57,026 nt of DNA from an uncultured Eubacterium sp. GTDB lineage: Bacteria > Bacillota > Clostridia > Lachnospirales > Lachnospiraceae. Every line of letters begins with the position of its first letter. The stretch's first letter is position 1. The stretch lies in assembly GCA_947090545.1 (NCBI GenBank), contig CAMUPC010000004.1, positions 1 through 57,026 of the forward strand, given 5' to 3'. The notes under the pieces are model-generated. The model was not told where the DNA came from. It ran no database searches and worked only from the letters and a program-made list of their open reading frames with translations. Positions 9,438 to 18,069 of this stretch are shown one piece after another. The translations under genes were made by a program, and so were the position numbers.

Positions 9438-9748
9438 GTTTTTCCTCCTTTCTGTTTAGGCGGCATTCCTGAAGGTGTAAAGTGCTTTGCCTTTTACCTT
9501 ATAGATCCGTTTGGCGTGGATTTCGTTACATGTATATTTCAAATTTCTAAAAAAAATCCTGCATAAAAACCAACGGCAGGTTTTTATGCAGGATAGGATC
9601 TATTTTGGAGCAGTTCGACACGAAAAAACGGTTTATTTTTGCATGATAATCTTGCATAGTTTTTAAATAATGACAGATTTCCTGCAAAAATTAGGAAAAA
9701 ATGGATGTTACTGCCAGTTTATTATCTGAATGCTACAGTATGTGGCGC
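9438..9748. other. Intergenic region: sigma-gene leader and deacetylase terminator
   Basis: The right part holds the terminator described at 9549-9594. The left part should contain the promoter of the ECF sigma gene; a TGTAAC element on the minus strand (near 9526) resembles an ECF -35 box, but no convincing -10 partner was found. No gene is seen. Confidence 0.4.
9549..9594 (-). terminator. Intrinsic terminator downstream of PdaA-like gene
   Basis: A perfect 16-bp inverted repeat (arms 9556-9571 and 9579-9594, 7-nt loop) is followed on the minus strand by eight T residues. It lies about 155 bases past the deacetylase stop codon, so that transcript has a long 3' tail. The outer stem sequence (ATCCTGCAT) recurs in the PPK2 terminator. 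Confidence 0.88.
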
Positions 9749-10624
9749 TTAAGCAGAATTTTTGTCAGCAGTGTTGTCTTTTTTTGCATCTTGTTTGGCA
9801 GGTTCGCCGCCGCTTTCTTCCAGTAAATGGGATAAAGGCTGGAACGTATACCCCATTTCTTCCCATTTTGTCAGCAGCTCATCTAAGATTTCTCCGTTTG
9901 TCTTGGAAGTGCTGTGCAGCAATACAATGGCGCCTGGATGGATTCTGCCGGTCAGCTTTGCAAAAGCTTCTTCGTGAGAAGGCTGTTTGTCTTCATACCA
10001 GTCTACGTACGCAAGGCTCCAAAAAAAGGTGTGGTAGCCAAGCTCTTTTGCCATTTTCAAATTGACGGTACTGTATTTTCCTTGCGGCGGGCGGTAGTAA
10101 TTCGCCATTTCTTCCCCGGTAACCTGCTTAAATAAGGCAGCGTTGTCATCCAGCTCTTTCTGGAAGGACTCGACCGTTGCAATCGAGGACATATCTGGAT
10201 GATGGTACGTGTGGTTGCCTACAGCATGGCCTTCCTGTATTATTTGTTTGGCAAGGCCAGGGCTTGATTCCAGAAAATGCCCGACGACAAAAAAGGTACC
10301 CTTTGCTTTATGCTTTTTTAGTGCCTGTAATATGTATTTTGTATTGCCGTTTTCGTATCCGCAGTCAAACGTTAGGTAAATGACTTTTTCCTTGCCGCTG
10401 CCCACGAAATAGGCATCGTTTTGGCGCAGCTCTTCTGCCGGAGCATTCCCCGTAGGTTGTTTCTCTGAGCCGCTTTCGGAAAAACCAAGCCCCCAGTTAT
10501 CGGCTTGCGGCACGATCGCATAGGTGCTTTGCCACTGCCTGACGCCAGAGGCTGCTGTGCGGCCGGAAAGAAATGCTGCCGCGAGTACGCAGACTGCTGC
10601 AAGCCCTTTGAATTTTTTTTGCAT
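9749..10624 (-). CDS. PdaA-like polysaccharide/peptidoglycan deacetylase
   Basis: Secreted or membrane-anchored NodB-homology deacetylase of 291 aa, with an N-terminal hydrophobic segment (about residues 8-25). The metal site is visible as TFDCGYENG at about 85-93 and GNHTYHHPD at about 136-144, with the late LLHS motif. The GYENG form and overall layout match PdaA, which removes acetyl from N-acetylmuramic acid to make muramic delta-lactam in spore cortex. An acidic, Lys-rich tail of about 20 residues is unusual. The start has only a weak AGAAAG-type site. General deacetylase activity is secure, the PdaA role likely. Confidence 0.87.
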   Translation of the reverse strand: MQKKFKGLAAVCVLAAAFLSGRTAASGVRQWQSTYAIVPQADNWGLGFSESGSEKQPTGNAPAEELRQNDAYFVGSGKEKVIYLTFDCGYENGNTKYILQALKKHKAKGTFFVVGHFLESSPGLAKQIIQEGHAVGNHTYHHPDMSSIATVESFQKELDDNAALFKQVTGEEMANYYRPPQGKYSTVNLKMAKELGYHTFFWSLAYVDWYEDKQPSHEEAFAKLTGRIHPGAIVLLHSTSKTNGEILDELLTKWEEMGYTFQPLSHLLEESGGEPAKQDAKKDNTADKNSA

Positions 10625-10732
10625 CCTGTTCTTTCTGCGATTCTGTTCTTGCTTTTATTTTATGCACAGGATACATGATTTATGTTTCAATTTATGTTTC
10701 AATTTATTTCTCAATAGATGGAATTGGCATTT

Positions 10733-11494
10733 TTAATATATTTTTTTCTTTTGCTGGCGGGAAATCAGCCGGATCAAAAGCTTCTGCGGGAGAAAACGCC
10801 CAAAAACGGCAGCGGCTTTGATACGGAGCGTTGGAACAATGACGGTTTGGCGCCTGAGCATTTGCCTTAGGGCGTAGGAAGCACACCTCCCTGCGGAAAT
10901 GCCTTTTAGGTTAAATTCTACGTTTGCCATGCGGTTAAATTCGGTATCTACTGGCCCGGGACACAGGCAGCCGATATATACGTTGCTGCGGCTTTCTGAA
11001 AGCTCCATAGCGGCTGCCCTTGTCAGGCTTGTTACATAGGCTTTTGTTGCATAATAAGCCGCCATATAAGGGCCGGCTGGGAGCAGCCCCGCGCTGGAAG
11101 CTACGTTTAGGAGATAACCGTAATCAGATTTTTGCATCTTTTGTGCCATCTGCTTGGTAAAAAAATGAACGGCACGCACATTTAGGCTGATCATTTCAAG
11201 TTCCTTATCCAAGTCGCCTCCAAGAAACGGCGCGCAGTCGCCAAATCCGGCGTTGTTAATAAAAATCTCTACATTTTTATCTGCGAGTGCCTGCATGACA
11301 CGCCTGCATTCGGATAAGTCTGACAAATCGGCGGGAAGTATTTCACAGTCTGTACAAAGCTGCTTTGCCAGGCTTTCCAGGCGTTTTTTTCTGCGCGCGA
11401 CCAAAACGAGGGAATAGCCTTTTTTTGCCAAAAGCCGGGCAAACGCGGCGCCGATGCCGGAGCTTGCCCCGGTAATTACTGCATATTTTTTCAT
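10733..11494 (-). CDS. Short-chain dehydrogenase/reductase (SDR)
   Basis: NAD(P)-dependent oxidoreductase of 253 aa of the classical SDR type. It has the nucleotide-binding TGASSGIG at residues 8-15, the NNAG motif near 83, the catalytic Ser in NVASSAGLL and the YYATKAY block giving Tyr-x3-Lys. Basic residues after the second strand (ARRKKR) favour NADPH. It overlaps the stop of the upstream permease gene by 4 bases, so the two are translationally coupled. The substrate is unknown. Confidence 0.92.
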   Translation of the reverse strand: MKKYAVITGASSGIGAAFARLLAKKGYSLVLVARRKKRLESLAKQLCTDCEILPADLSDLSECRRVMQALADKNVEIFINNAGFGDCAPFLGGDLDKELEMISLNVRAVHFFTKQMAQKMQKSDYGYLLNVASSAGLLPAGPYMAAYYATKAYVTSLTRAAAMELSESRSNVYIGCLCPGPVDTEFNRMANVEFNLKGISAGRCASYALRQMLRRQTVIVPTLRIKAAAVFGRFLPQKLLIRLISRQQKKKIY

Positions 11495-12636
11495 AGAGCC
11501 TCCTTTTTATCTTTGTCAATTTTGCAAAATTCCCGGACATCGTGTATGACCTCGTTGATACACCAAAGCAAGTGGTCAAAGGCGCCTGCTTCATAGAACG
11601 TGGTTAAAATCATACCGATTGGGATAGCTATAATCATACCAATGACGCCTTTTATTTTATACCCGATAAACATAAAAAACAAGGTAGTAAATGGGTCAAG
11701 CCCAACGGATTCGCCGACCAGTTTAGGCTGGATCAATTGGTGTACGACTAAGGATACAGCATATAAGGCAAGCATCCCTACTGCGGTTGCAAGATTGCCT
11801 GAAAAAATTTTTACAACTGCCCATGGAATTAAGACGGTGCCGGTCCCAAAGACAGGCAGCATATCCAAAAAAGCGATACCAAAGCCAATCAGCCACGCAT
11901 AATTGACTCCGATAATCATAAGCCCCAGCATAATGACAATGTAGATAACAAACATAATTTTAAGCTGTGCCTTAAAATACCCGCCGACGGCGCGCAGCAT
12001 ATGTCCATAGATTAAACGTGTTTTTTCATGTACAGAGGCAGGAATATGGCGGTTCAGCGCTTTTAAAAGCCGTTCTCTGTCCGCGATAAAAAAATACGTA
12101 GCCAAAAGCCCCATAATCACGCTGACCAAAGCGTCTGGAATGCTTGTGGCAAAGCCGCTGATTGCGGAAAATGTCGGCTCCTTGTAGTCGTTGACCAGGC
12201 TTCCAAGCGTATCCTGTAGCATGGTGCTAAGCTCCCCAACGTCTAAATGCGCAAGCGCAGGCACTTTATGCAGCAGCGACTGTAGCTTGTCGAACGCCGC
12301 AGCAAGCTCTACGCCGGCGTTTTCATACATGGTCGGAAGATAGTCCAGGAATCCGCGGATGCCTACAGCAAGCAGCACGCCAGTCCCATAGCAGGCAAAT
12401 ACCAAGAGGGCAATGACGAGGACGATCGTTAAAAAAGTACCGTATTTCCGCTTGATTTTCAGCTTTTTCTCTAAAAACCGGACGAGCGGGTTTGCAATCA
12501 GCGACAGCAAAAAGCCGATCACAAATGGCATAAAAAAGACAATCGCCTTCGGCAGCAAAAAGCACAAAAGAAACAAAAGCAGGACAAACGCTGCCAGGTT
12601 GCAAAAGATTTTAAGATATTTGACAGATTGTTTCAT
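11491..12636 (-). CDS. AI-2E/YtvI-type permease family membrane protein
   Basis: Polytopic membrane protein of 381 aa in the AI-2E transporter family. It has about eight hydrophobic segments and the characteristic late GYKIKGVIGMIIAIPIGMI region. Family members include autoinducer exporters, Na+/H+ antiporters and the sporulation protein YtvI, so the substrate cannot be assigned. AGGAAGG precedes the ATG. It is the first gene of a two-gene unit with the SDR. Confidence 0.85.
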   Translation of the reverse strand: MKQSVKYLKIFCNLAAFVLLLFLLCFLLPKAIVFFMPFVIGFLLSLIANPLVRFLEKKLKIKRKYGTFLTIVLVIALLVFACYGTGVLLAVGIRGFLDYLPTMYENAGVELAAAFDKLQSLLHKVPALAHLDVGELSTMLQDTLGSLVNDYKEPTFSAISGFATSIPDALVSVIMGLLATYFFIADRERLLKALNRHIPASVHEKTRLIYGHMLRAVGGYFKAQLKIMFVIYIVIMLGLMIIGVNYAWLIGFGIAFLDMLPVFGTGTVLIPWAVVKIFSGNLATAVGMLALYAVSLVVHQLIQPKLVGESVGLDPFTTLFFMFIGYKIKGVIGMIIAIPIGMILTTFYEAGAFDHLLWCINEVIHDVREFCKIDKDKKEAL

Positions 12637-12819
12637 AATTCAGTTCAGCCTTCCTTTCTACAACTTCTGCCAGGATATTTTTGGTTCCATGCAGTATAAC
12701 ATAATTTTGAGCGGATGCCAACGCTTCGTGCGCAAAAACTGCATGTTTAAGCAAATCTTCATACATATTTTAGAATCCTGTAATGATTGGGAGAAACGGA
12801 TACAAAAGATGCATTTTTA

Positions 12820-12848
12820 TTGAATAAATTTTGCGGTAAAGTTACTAT
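12820..12848 (+). promoter_or_regulatory. Sigma-A-type promoter for the tyrosine recombinase
   Basis: TTGAAT (12820-12825) and TACTAT (12843-12848) are separated by 17 bases, close to the housekeeping consensus. Transcription would start near 12855, leaving a leader of about 115 bases before the recombinase ATG. Confidence 0.6.
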
Positions 12849-12912
12849 AACAGTTGCAAAAGCACTGCTAATTTATAACGCATTTAACGATTGCCGTAGC
12901 AGTATTTGTATC

Positions 12913-12932
12913 GTGCAGTCCTGCACGGACTG
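12913..12932 (+). promoter_or_regulatory. Two mutually exclusive hairpins in the recombinase leader
   Basis: GTGCAG (12913-12918) can pair with CTGCAC (12921-12926), and CAGTCC (12916-12921) can pair with GGACTG (12927-12932), which is followed by TTTT. The two stems share bases and cannot form together. This could be a weak attenuator or a protein-binding or recombination site; function is inferred only from the arrangement. Confidence 0.35.
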
Positions 12933-12972
12933 TTTTAGGGGACGCCTGCACATACAAAGGAGGAAAAATCAG

Positions 12973-13548
12973 ATGGTAACATCACCAATCAGGACAAAAG
13001 AGGAAATTGAAAAAATGAAGGAGTATTATTTAACAAACAAAAGCTATCGGGACTATACATTATTTGTAATAGGGATCAATACAGCACTGCGCATCAGCGA
13101 TTTGTTAAGCTTAAGGTGGAACGATGTCTATGACATGCAGACGCGCAGATATAAAAACCATATTGATATTTACGAGCAGAAAACGAAAAAACATGCGATT
13201 ATTGCCCTGAATTCAAGCTGTATCACAGCATTTAAGCTGTTAAAGAAAAACAAGCCGTTCAAACGCTGCGACGAGTTTATTTTTTGCAGCAATAAAAACC
13301 GTTTCCAGCCTTTATCCAGGAACCGTGCGTACCATATTATCAGGGAAGCTGCTCAGGCAAGCCATGTTGAGGGGAATATTAGCTGCCATTCCCTGCGCAA
13401 GACATTTGGCTATCATGCATGGAAAATGGGGACACCGACAGCGCTTATTATGAATATCTATAACCATTCCAGCATTGAGATCACAAAACGTTACTTATCG
13501 ATCTGCCAGGATGATAAGGATGCGCTGTACCATGCAATGAACTTATAA
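12973..13548 (+). CDS. Minimal tyrosine recombinase/integrase
   Basis: Protein of 191 aa made almost only of the catalytic domain of phage-integrase-type recombinases. All active-site residues are seen: Arg40 (TALRISDLL), Lys72 or Lys73, His139 and Arg142 (CHSLRKTF), His165 (YNHSS) and nucleophile Tyr174 (TKRYLSI). The N-terminal core-binding domain of XerC/D and long integrases is absent. The start follows AAAGGAGG with 9-base spacing; the frame extends 62 codons further upstream but that part is non-coding leader. It stands alone between the permease gene and aroB, with no excisionase or phage genes nearby. It may catalyse a local inversion or act on a distant site; target unknown. Confidence 0.9.
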   Translation: MVTSPIRTKEEIEKMKEYYLTNKSYRDYTLFVIGINTALRISDLLSLRWNDVYDMQTRRYKNHIDIYEQKTKKHAIIALNSSCITAFKLLKKNKPFKRCDEFIFCSNKNRFQPLSRNRAYHIIREAAQASHVEGNISCHSLRKTFGYHAWKMGTPTALIMNIYNHSSIEITKRYLSICQDDKDALYHAMNL

Positions 13549-13676
13549 TAGTACATACAGCATCCTGTCAGTAAAAACATGCCAGCTGCATAAAAAGCAG
13601 CGAAAACAGCCATATCCAGGCATATGTCCCCTCAAACAGCCTAAAAATACCTTCGCAACGTTTTGGCAGGAGTATG

Positions 13677-14792
13677 TTACGGCATGTCCAGAATGATCCT
13701 GCGGGCAACGGCTTCTTCAATCGGTATCGCAAATACGCCGTCTGCATATTCCACGATACTGCCGATTCCTTGCTGGATTACAAAGCGCAGGGAGCCGTTT
13801 CTTACTTTTTTGTCAGTATACAGCTTTTGGACCAATTGCTCCCGGTCGATATAGGCAGGGATTGCAACTGGCAAGCCAGCCTTCTCTAACAGGTGAAGGA
13901 CCCGGTCTTTTTCAGCCGCCTGTAGATAGCCGAGCTCACAGGCGAGCCTGGCCTGTGCAGACATGCCAATCGAAAGCGCTTCTCCATGAAGAAGCTGATA
14001 ATTGCTGACTGTCTCAATCGCTCTTCCTACCGTATGCCCAAGGTTTAAAACCTCGCGCAGCCCGCTTTCCCGTTCGTCTTTCATGACAACCGTATATTTA
14101 ATACGGCAGTTTTCCTGTGCAATATGCTCGCAGGCAGCATGGTCAAATGCATAGATATCGCCGATGTGCTGTTCCAGATAATCAAAGAATGAAGGGCTTG
14201 CAAGGCACGCGTGTTTAATGGTTTCTGCAATGCCGCTTGCAACCTGGCGTTTTGGAAGCGTCTGCCACGCTGCGATATCAAGATACACTTTTTTTGGCTG
14301 GTTAAATAAGCCGATCAGGTTTGTAGCAAGCGGGGTATCTACTGCCGTCTTGCCGCCTACCGAAGCATCCGCGGCAGCCAGCAGCGTTGTTGCATAATTG
14401 ATAAACGGGACTCCGCGCCCATATGTCCCAGCAACAAAGCCGGCAAGGTCTGTAACAACGCCGCCGCCCACAGCAAGGATACAGCAGTCCCTGCGGTAGC
14501 CTTTTGCAAGCATCGCGTCTTCTATTTCTTCTTTTGTTTTCCGCGTCTTATTTTTTTCGCCGGCTTCAAAAACAAACAGGTCAGCCTGGTAGCCAGCCTG
14601 TTTGATCATGCCCAAAAGCTTTTCTGCATAGAGATCTTTTACGATATGGTCTGTAATTATAGCGAATTTTTGGATTGTCCCGACAAGGCCGTTTTGAAGG
14701 TCTTGTACCAGCTTTTCTTCCAGGTGATAGCCTGTTTCAATGTCATAGCTGTCATCAATCGTCTTTTTTAATGTTACGTGAAAGGTATTCAT
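13677..14792 (-). CDS. aroB: 3-dehydroquinate synthase
   Basis: Second enzyme of the shikimate pathway; cyclises DAHP to 3-dehydroquinate with NAD and a divalent metal, in the cytoplasm. The 371-aa protein, of normal length, has the NAD-binding GGGVVTDLAGFVA block, the conserved KTAVDTPLATNLIG segment, the metal-ligand region GLREVLNLGHTVGRAIE and HGEALSIGM. GGAGG precedes the ATG. It has no other aro gene beside it in the window, and converges with the recombinase gene. Secure identification. Confidence 0.96.
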   Translation of the reverse strand: MNTFHVTLKKTIDDSYDIETGYHLEEKLVQDLQNGLVGTIQKFAIITDHIVKDLYAEKLLGMIKQAGYQADLFVFEAGEKNKTRKTKEEIEDAMLAKGYRRDCCILAVGGGVVTDLAGFVAGTYGRGVPFINYATTLLAAADASVGGKTAVDTPLATNLIGLFNQPKKVYLDIAAWQTLPKRQVASGIAETIKHACLASPSFFDYLEQHIGDIYAFDHAACEHIAQENCRIKYTVVMKDERESGLREVLNLGHTVGRAIETVSNYQLLHGEALSIGMSAQARLACELGYLQAAEKDRVLHLLEKAGLPVAIPAYIDREQLVQKLYTDKKVRNGSLRFVIQQGIGSIVEYADGVFAIPIEEAVARRIILDMP

Positions 14793-14934
14793 AGGTTCCT
14801 CCTATCTGAATGTTTATCTGGCTGCTTTTTCTTTGTATTTTTTTGTATTCATGAGAAAAAAGCAGGCTGTGGAGAATAGTATACCATAAAATAGAAAGAA
14901 TGGGGTGAGGAATAGGGTGAAAAATAAAGTATTT

Positions 14935-15710
14935 TTTGCGCAACTTATTGCTGGTTTGAAGTTGGGGAATGGACAATCTAATGAGACGGAGAAAATAATC
15001 TGCAAAAGAGAAAAACATATTGGTTGCGCATTTTTGATAGTGCTACATATTTGTTGTCCTGCGTTATTTGATTCGTTGTCCAAATTCAGGATATGCGCAA
15101 TATAAATTAAAGGCGTGTAGGGATAGTTGCGATTAATGCAGGTTGCGCAACAGGAAAAGCACCACTGTGAAATGAGTAATGAGTGTTGTTAGATGTATCT
15201 GTTATTAGCCTCGATTCGTAGGAACAATATTTTATTATACACTTAATATTTTAAATAAGCAGTGTATATAAAGGGAAAAACAGGGGCATACTAGATAAAT
15301 CATGGTAGGTTTCAGGCTACAGGCACTGCAAGGTATGATTGGTTTTCAGGGAAAGAGACATATTTTACGAAGAATCATCCGTTATACCCATACGAAATAA
15401 CAGTGTAAATTGGAAGATGTGATAAATATTTATACGTTTTAGGAAGCTATCAAAAGCAAAACAGTAGAATGGCTATTAATAATAGGATATAACGGATGCT
15501 ACCCTTTTAAGCCGATCTTCTCACTAGCTTGATGCAGAAAAGAAAACTTGTGCGGGAATGAGCTTTATCATGCCTTGGGGGGATGTTCTTAGGTGCTGAG
15601 AAAATATGAGCAACAATATTTTCAAAAAAACTGTTTGAAAGGAATAGTTGCGCTTGATCGTTAAACATTTTAAAAGACAAGATCGGAGAATCCTTAGATT
15701 TATGCGCAAC
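14935..15710. repeat. Cluster of GTTGCGCAAC-like palindromes
   Basis: A 10-bp palindrome with core TGCGCA recurs at 14935 (9 of 10 matches), 15023, 15092, 15142 (perfect), 15647 and 15701, all inside the gene-free region. A weaker copy, GTTGCGATTA, is at 15126. The same motif appears twice more in the window, at 46093 and 46150, inside the iteron region of the replicon. The spacing is irregular. Protein-binding sites are the natural guess. Confidence 0.5.
15308..15407 (+). pseudogene. Possible remnant of a coding region
   Basis: After an in-frame stop near 15293, about 33 codons with a protein-like composition (including YDWFSGKETYFTKNHPLY) run to a stop at about 15407. There is no start codon with a ribosome binding site. 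The peptide is not recognised. It may be the tail of a decayed gene, or chance. Confidence 0.2.
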
Positions 15711-16053
15711 ACTGTAAAAACCATTGAAATGCAAGCGTGGCAAAGTAAAAATAGAGCAGGATATATGCAGATAATTTGCATAAATATAAATGCATGATAG
15801 AATCTACACCAGAATAGCTTGAAAAAGAAGCTTTATACTTCGTTTTGATATATAATTTTTGCAGTAATTGAACGATAGGTGTTCTATGGGAAAAATGTTG
15901 CAAAGCAATCCTGTATAACACATCCATAAATCAGGAAATTCGTATATACGGATTTAAAAAAGACAACAACTTCGGTTCATTATAGCGCATAAGTACCCGC
16001 ACAAAGATGAAAAGGATCGTTCAGTCCCAGTTGCTTCTTTTGCTGATCACAGC

Positions 16054-16105
16054 AAAAAAACAAATCCTGCATCATGAATGAATACCAAATATCATGCAGG
16101 ATTTG
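16054..16105 (-). terminator. Intrinsic terminator of the PPK2 gene
   Basis: A 12-bp stem (16061-16072 with 16094-16105) is followed on the minus strand by seven T residues. It begins 11 bases past the PPK2 stop codon. The stem contains the same AATCCTGCAT sequence as the terminator at 9549-9594. Confidence 0.85.
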
Positions 16106-16115
16106 CTTCATAAAT

Positions 16116-17588
16116 TTATTTTAATGATTTTTCTAATGCATCAACAACGATCTGAAGCGCCTTAATTCGTGCGTATTTCTTGTCTACAGACTCTAAAATA
16201 TACCATGGAGCATAGGTTGTGCTTGTTTTTTGGATCATTTCGTTGACGGCTTCTTCATACTGGTCCCATTTTTCGCGGTTCCGCCAGTCCTCATCCGTAA
16301 TTTTCCACTGTTTTTCCGGGGTATTCTGACGGTCTGTAAAGCGCTGCAACTGGGTATCTTTATCAATCTGAACCCAGAATTTGATAATGACTGCGCCCCA
16401 GTCGTGCAGCTCTTTTTCAAATTCGTTCATTTCATTATAGGCACGCATCCAGTCATTTTCACTGCAAAAACCTTCCAGCCGCTCTACCATCACGCGCCCA
16501 TACCAGGTACGGTCAAAAATTGCAATATGCCCGTCTTTTGGTATCCGGTTCCAAAACCTCCACAAATAATGCCTTGCTTTTTCATATGGCTCCGGGCTTG
16601 CAATTGGATGTACTTCATATCCTCTAGGATCGAGCGCTTCAGTCAGCCGCTTAATATTGCCGCCCTTCCCTGCCGCGTCCCAGCCTTCGTATGCGATCAC
16701 AACAGGTACTTTTTTACGGTACAGGCGGTTGTGCAGTTCGCCAAGCCTGTGCTGAAGCTGCTTGAGCTGGATTTTATATGTTTCGTCGTCGACTACAGCC
16801 GTATCCAGCGGGATATCGGAAAGCTTCGGCATCGGTATCAGCGGAAAGACATTTTGCAGAAGCGGCACGGACATCGTATGGTTATTCAGGGCAATCTCAA
16901 TCCCCTGTGTCAGCGTCTCTAAAATCTGAAGTTCTGTCCACTTTCTGGACTTTGCGTCTACAATGTACCAAGGCGCCGACGGCATATTGGTATCTTCCAG
17001 ATAGCTGTCATATACGTCCATACATTTGTCGTAATGTGCATTCTGCCATTTATCTTTTTTGCTGACGCGCCACTTTGCGTCTTTATTTTTCAGCAGGTCA
17101 TCGATCCGCTTCTTCTGCTCTTTCCTAGAAATATGAAGGAAGAACTTCATAACCAGGTAGCCGTTGTCTGTGAGCTGCCGCTCAAACCGTTTAATACTGT
17201 CTATCCGATTTTTATACTCTTCATCGTCCATATCCTGGTGCAGCCTTGCTTCCACAACCTCATCCATCCATCCAGAATCTAAAAACTGGAATTTGCCCGC
17301 TTCAGGAATTTTTACAAAATGCCGGTATAAAAACGGTTTCCTGGATTCCTCCAAGGTAGGTTCTTCCATGGATGCCACTTTAAAGAAACGAGGGTCAATT
17401 CCTTTAATAATCTTTCCAATGGAAGAACCTTTTCCAGAAGTCCCCCACCCTTCTACCAGTACAAGCACTGGAAGCTTCATTTCCTTTAACTGCATCTGCT
17501 GTCTGGAAAGTTTTTCCCGTGCTGCCTGTAGCCTGGCGGTTAATACCTCATCCGCTGGTTTTTCTTCCCCATTCCATTGCTTTAACAT
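16116..17588 (-). CDS. Two-domain polyphosphate kinase 2 family protein (polyphosphate:AMP phosphotransferase type)
   Basis: Cytoplasmic protein of 490 aa made of two PPK2 domains in tandem. The N-terminal Walker A is GWGTSGKGS (about residues 47-55), and the C-terminal one is GWDAAGKGG (about 300), followed by the lid-type FDRTWYGRVMVERLEGF motif. Two-domain PPK2 enzymes use polyphosphate to convert AMP to ADP, with catalysis mainly in the C-terminal half. The N-terminal half has SGWMDEVV where the C-terminal one has RTWYGRVMVE, so it looks degenerate. The gene is monocistronic, with its own terminator. Confidence 0.9.
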   Translation of the reverse strand: MLKQWNGEEKPADEVLTARLQAAREKLSRQQMQLKEMKLPVLVLVEGWGTSGKGSSIGKIIKGIDPRFFKVASMEEPTLEESRKPFLYRHFVKIPEAGKFQFLDSGWMDEVVEARLHQDMDDEEYKNRIDSIKRFERQLTDNGYLVMKFFLHISRKEQKKRIDDLLKNKDAKWRVSKKDKWQNAHYDKCMDVYDSYLEDTNMPSAPWYIVDAKSRKWTELQILETLTQGIEIALNNHTMSVPLLQNVFPLIPMPKLSDIPLDTAVVDDETYKIQLKQLQHRLGELHNRLYRKKVPVVIAYEGWDAAGKGGNIKRLTEALDPRGYEVHPIASPEPYEKARHYLWRFWNRIPKDGHIAIFDRTWYGRVMVERLEGFCSENDWMRAYNEMNEFEKELHDWGAVIIKFWVQIDKDTQLQRFTDRQNTPEKQWKITDEDWRNREKWDQYEEAVNEMIQKTSTTYAPWYILESVDKKYARIKALQIVVDALEKSLK

Positions 17589-17720
17589 AATCGCTGCCTC
17601 TCTTTCTTCTTATTGTTTTTTGTGTAAACCTTATAATATAAATGTATCAAAAAAAACGCGTTCCGTCAATGCTCACAAATAAGATCTTTAAAATAAATAG
17701 AAAATTAGTGATTCTATGCA

Positions 17721-17763
17721 AAAAGAAGGCAGGCGCACTGCTTTTTACAGTTAGCCTGCCTTC
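17721..17763 (-). terminator. Intrinsic terminator after the 60-aa gene
   Basis: A 10-bp stem of GAAGGCAGGC (17725-17734) and GCCTGCCTTC (17754-17763) is followed on the minus strand by a short T-run. It starts 9 bases past the stop of the small gene. Confidence 0.85.
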
Positions 17764-17771
17764 TCTCTTTT

Positions 17772-17954
17772 TTAAAGCCAATCTCCGCTTAACCGGCTAA
17801 TAATCCGGTCCATATCCGCTTTGCTTTTTGCATCGCGGCATTCGTTTAATACCTGCTCCTTTTCTGCTTCAGTTAATTTGCTGTAGGCATCCAGCGCATC
17901 CTTTTTCATTGACATTCCTAATGCAAAACCGATTGGTAATTGATTCATATCCAT
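17772..17954 (-). CDS. Small conserved-looking protein of unknown function
   Basis: Protein of 60 aa beginning MDMNQLPIGFALGMSM, followed by a charged helical part with DAYSKLTEAEKEQVL and ending in SRLSGDWL. The start at 17954 was preferred over a Met pair 10 codons upstream, because AAAGGAGA lies about 12 bases before it. It resembles small uncharacterised proteins common in Clostridia; I know no function. It is followed by its own terminator, which supports it being a real, separately expressed gene. Confidence 0.72.
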   Translation of the reverse strand: MDMNQLPIGFALGMSMKKDALDAYSKLTEAEKEQVLNECRDAKSKADMDRIISRLSGDWL

Positions 17955-18069
17955 AAAATACTGACTCTCCTTTCTCAGCATCAAGCTGTGACGATGTCAG
18001 TATTTGTAGAATTCGCTGTTTTATACGTGGATGTCCATATCTGTAAAAATGGTAATGATCGTTAACGGG

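Larger units (their letters stand above)
12637..12972 (+). other. Divergent intergenic region and recombinase leader
   Basis: This 336-base region separates the minus-strand permease gene from the plus-strand recombinase. It holds a good plus-strand promoter (12820-12848), alternative hairpins (12913-12932) and an AAAGGAGG site at about 12956-12963. An open frame reaching back to 12787 starts upstream of that promoter and is not used. No other gene is seen. Confidence 0.6.
14793..16053. other. 1.3-kb gene-free AT-rich region
   Basis: No open frame here has both a ribosome binding site and protein-like composition. The region holds a cluster of GTTGCGCAAC-like palindromes (listed separately), an AT-rich palindrome around CGTATATACG (15936-15955), the small inverted repeat TATGCA/TGCATA (15764-15782) and one short protein-like stretch (about 15308-15407). 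The aroB promoter must lie at its left end. It looks like decayed mobile DNA or a regulatory/structural DNA region. Confidence 0.5.

Noticed and set aside
12787-12972. N-terminal extension of the tyrosine recombinase
   Set aside because: It would start above the predicted promoter and lacks a ribosome binding site; AAAGGAGG supports the start at 12973.
15507-15781. Overlapping minus-strand frames of 78 and 85 codons
   Set aside because: No ribosome binding sites and no protein-like features; they overlap each other in different frames.
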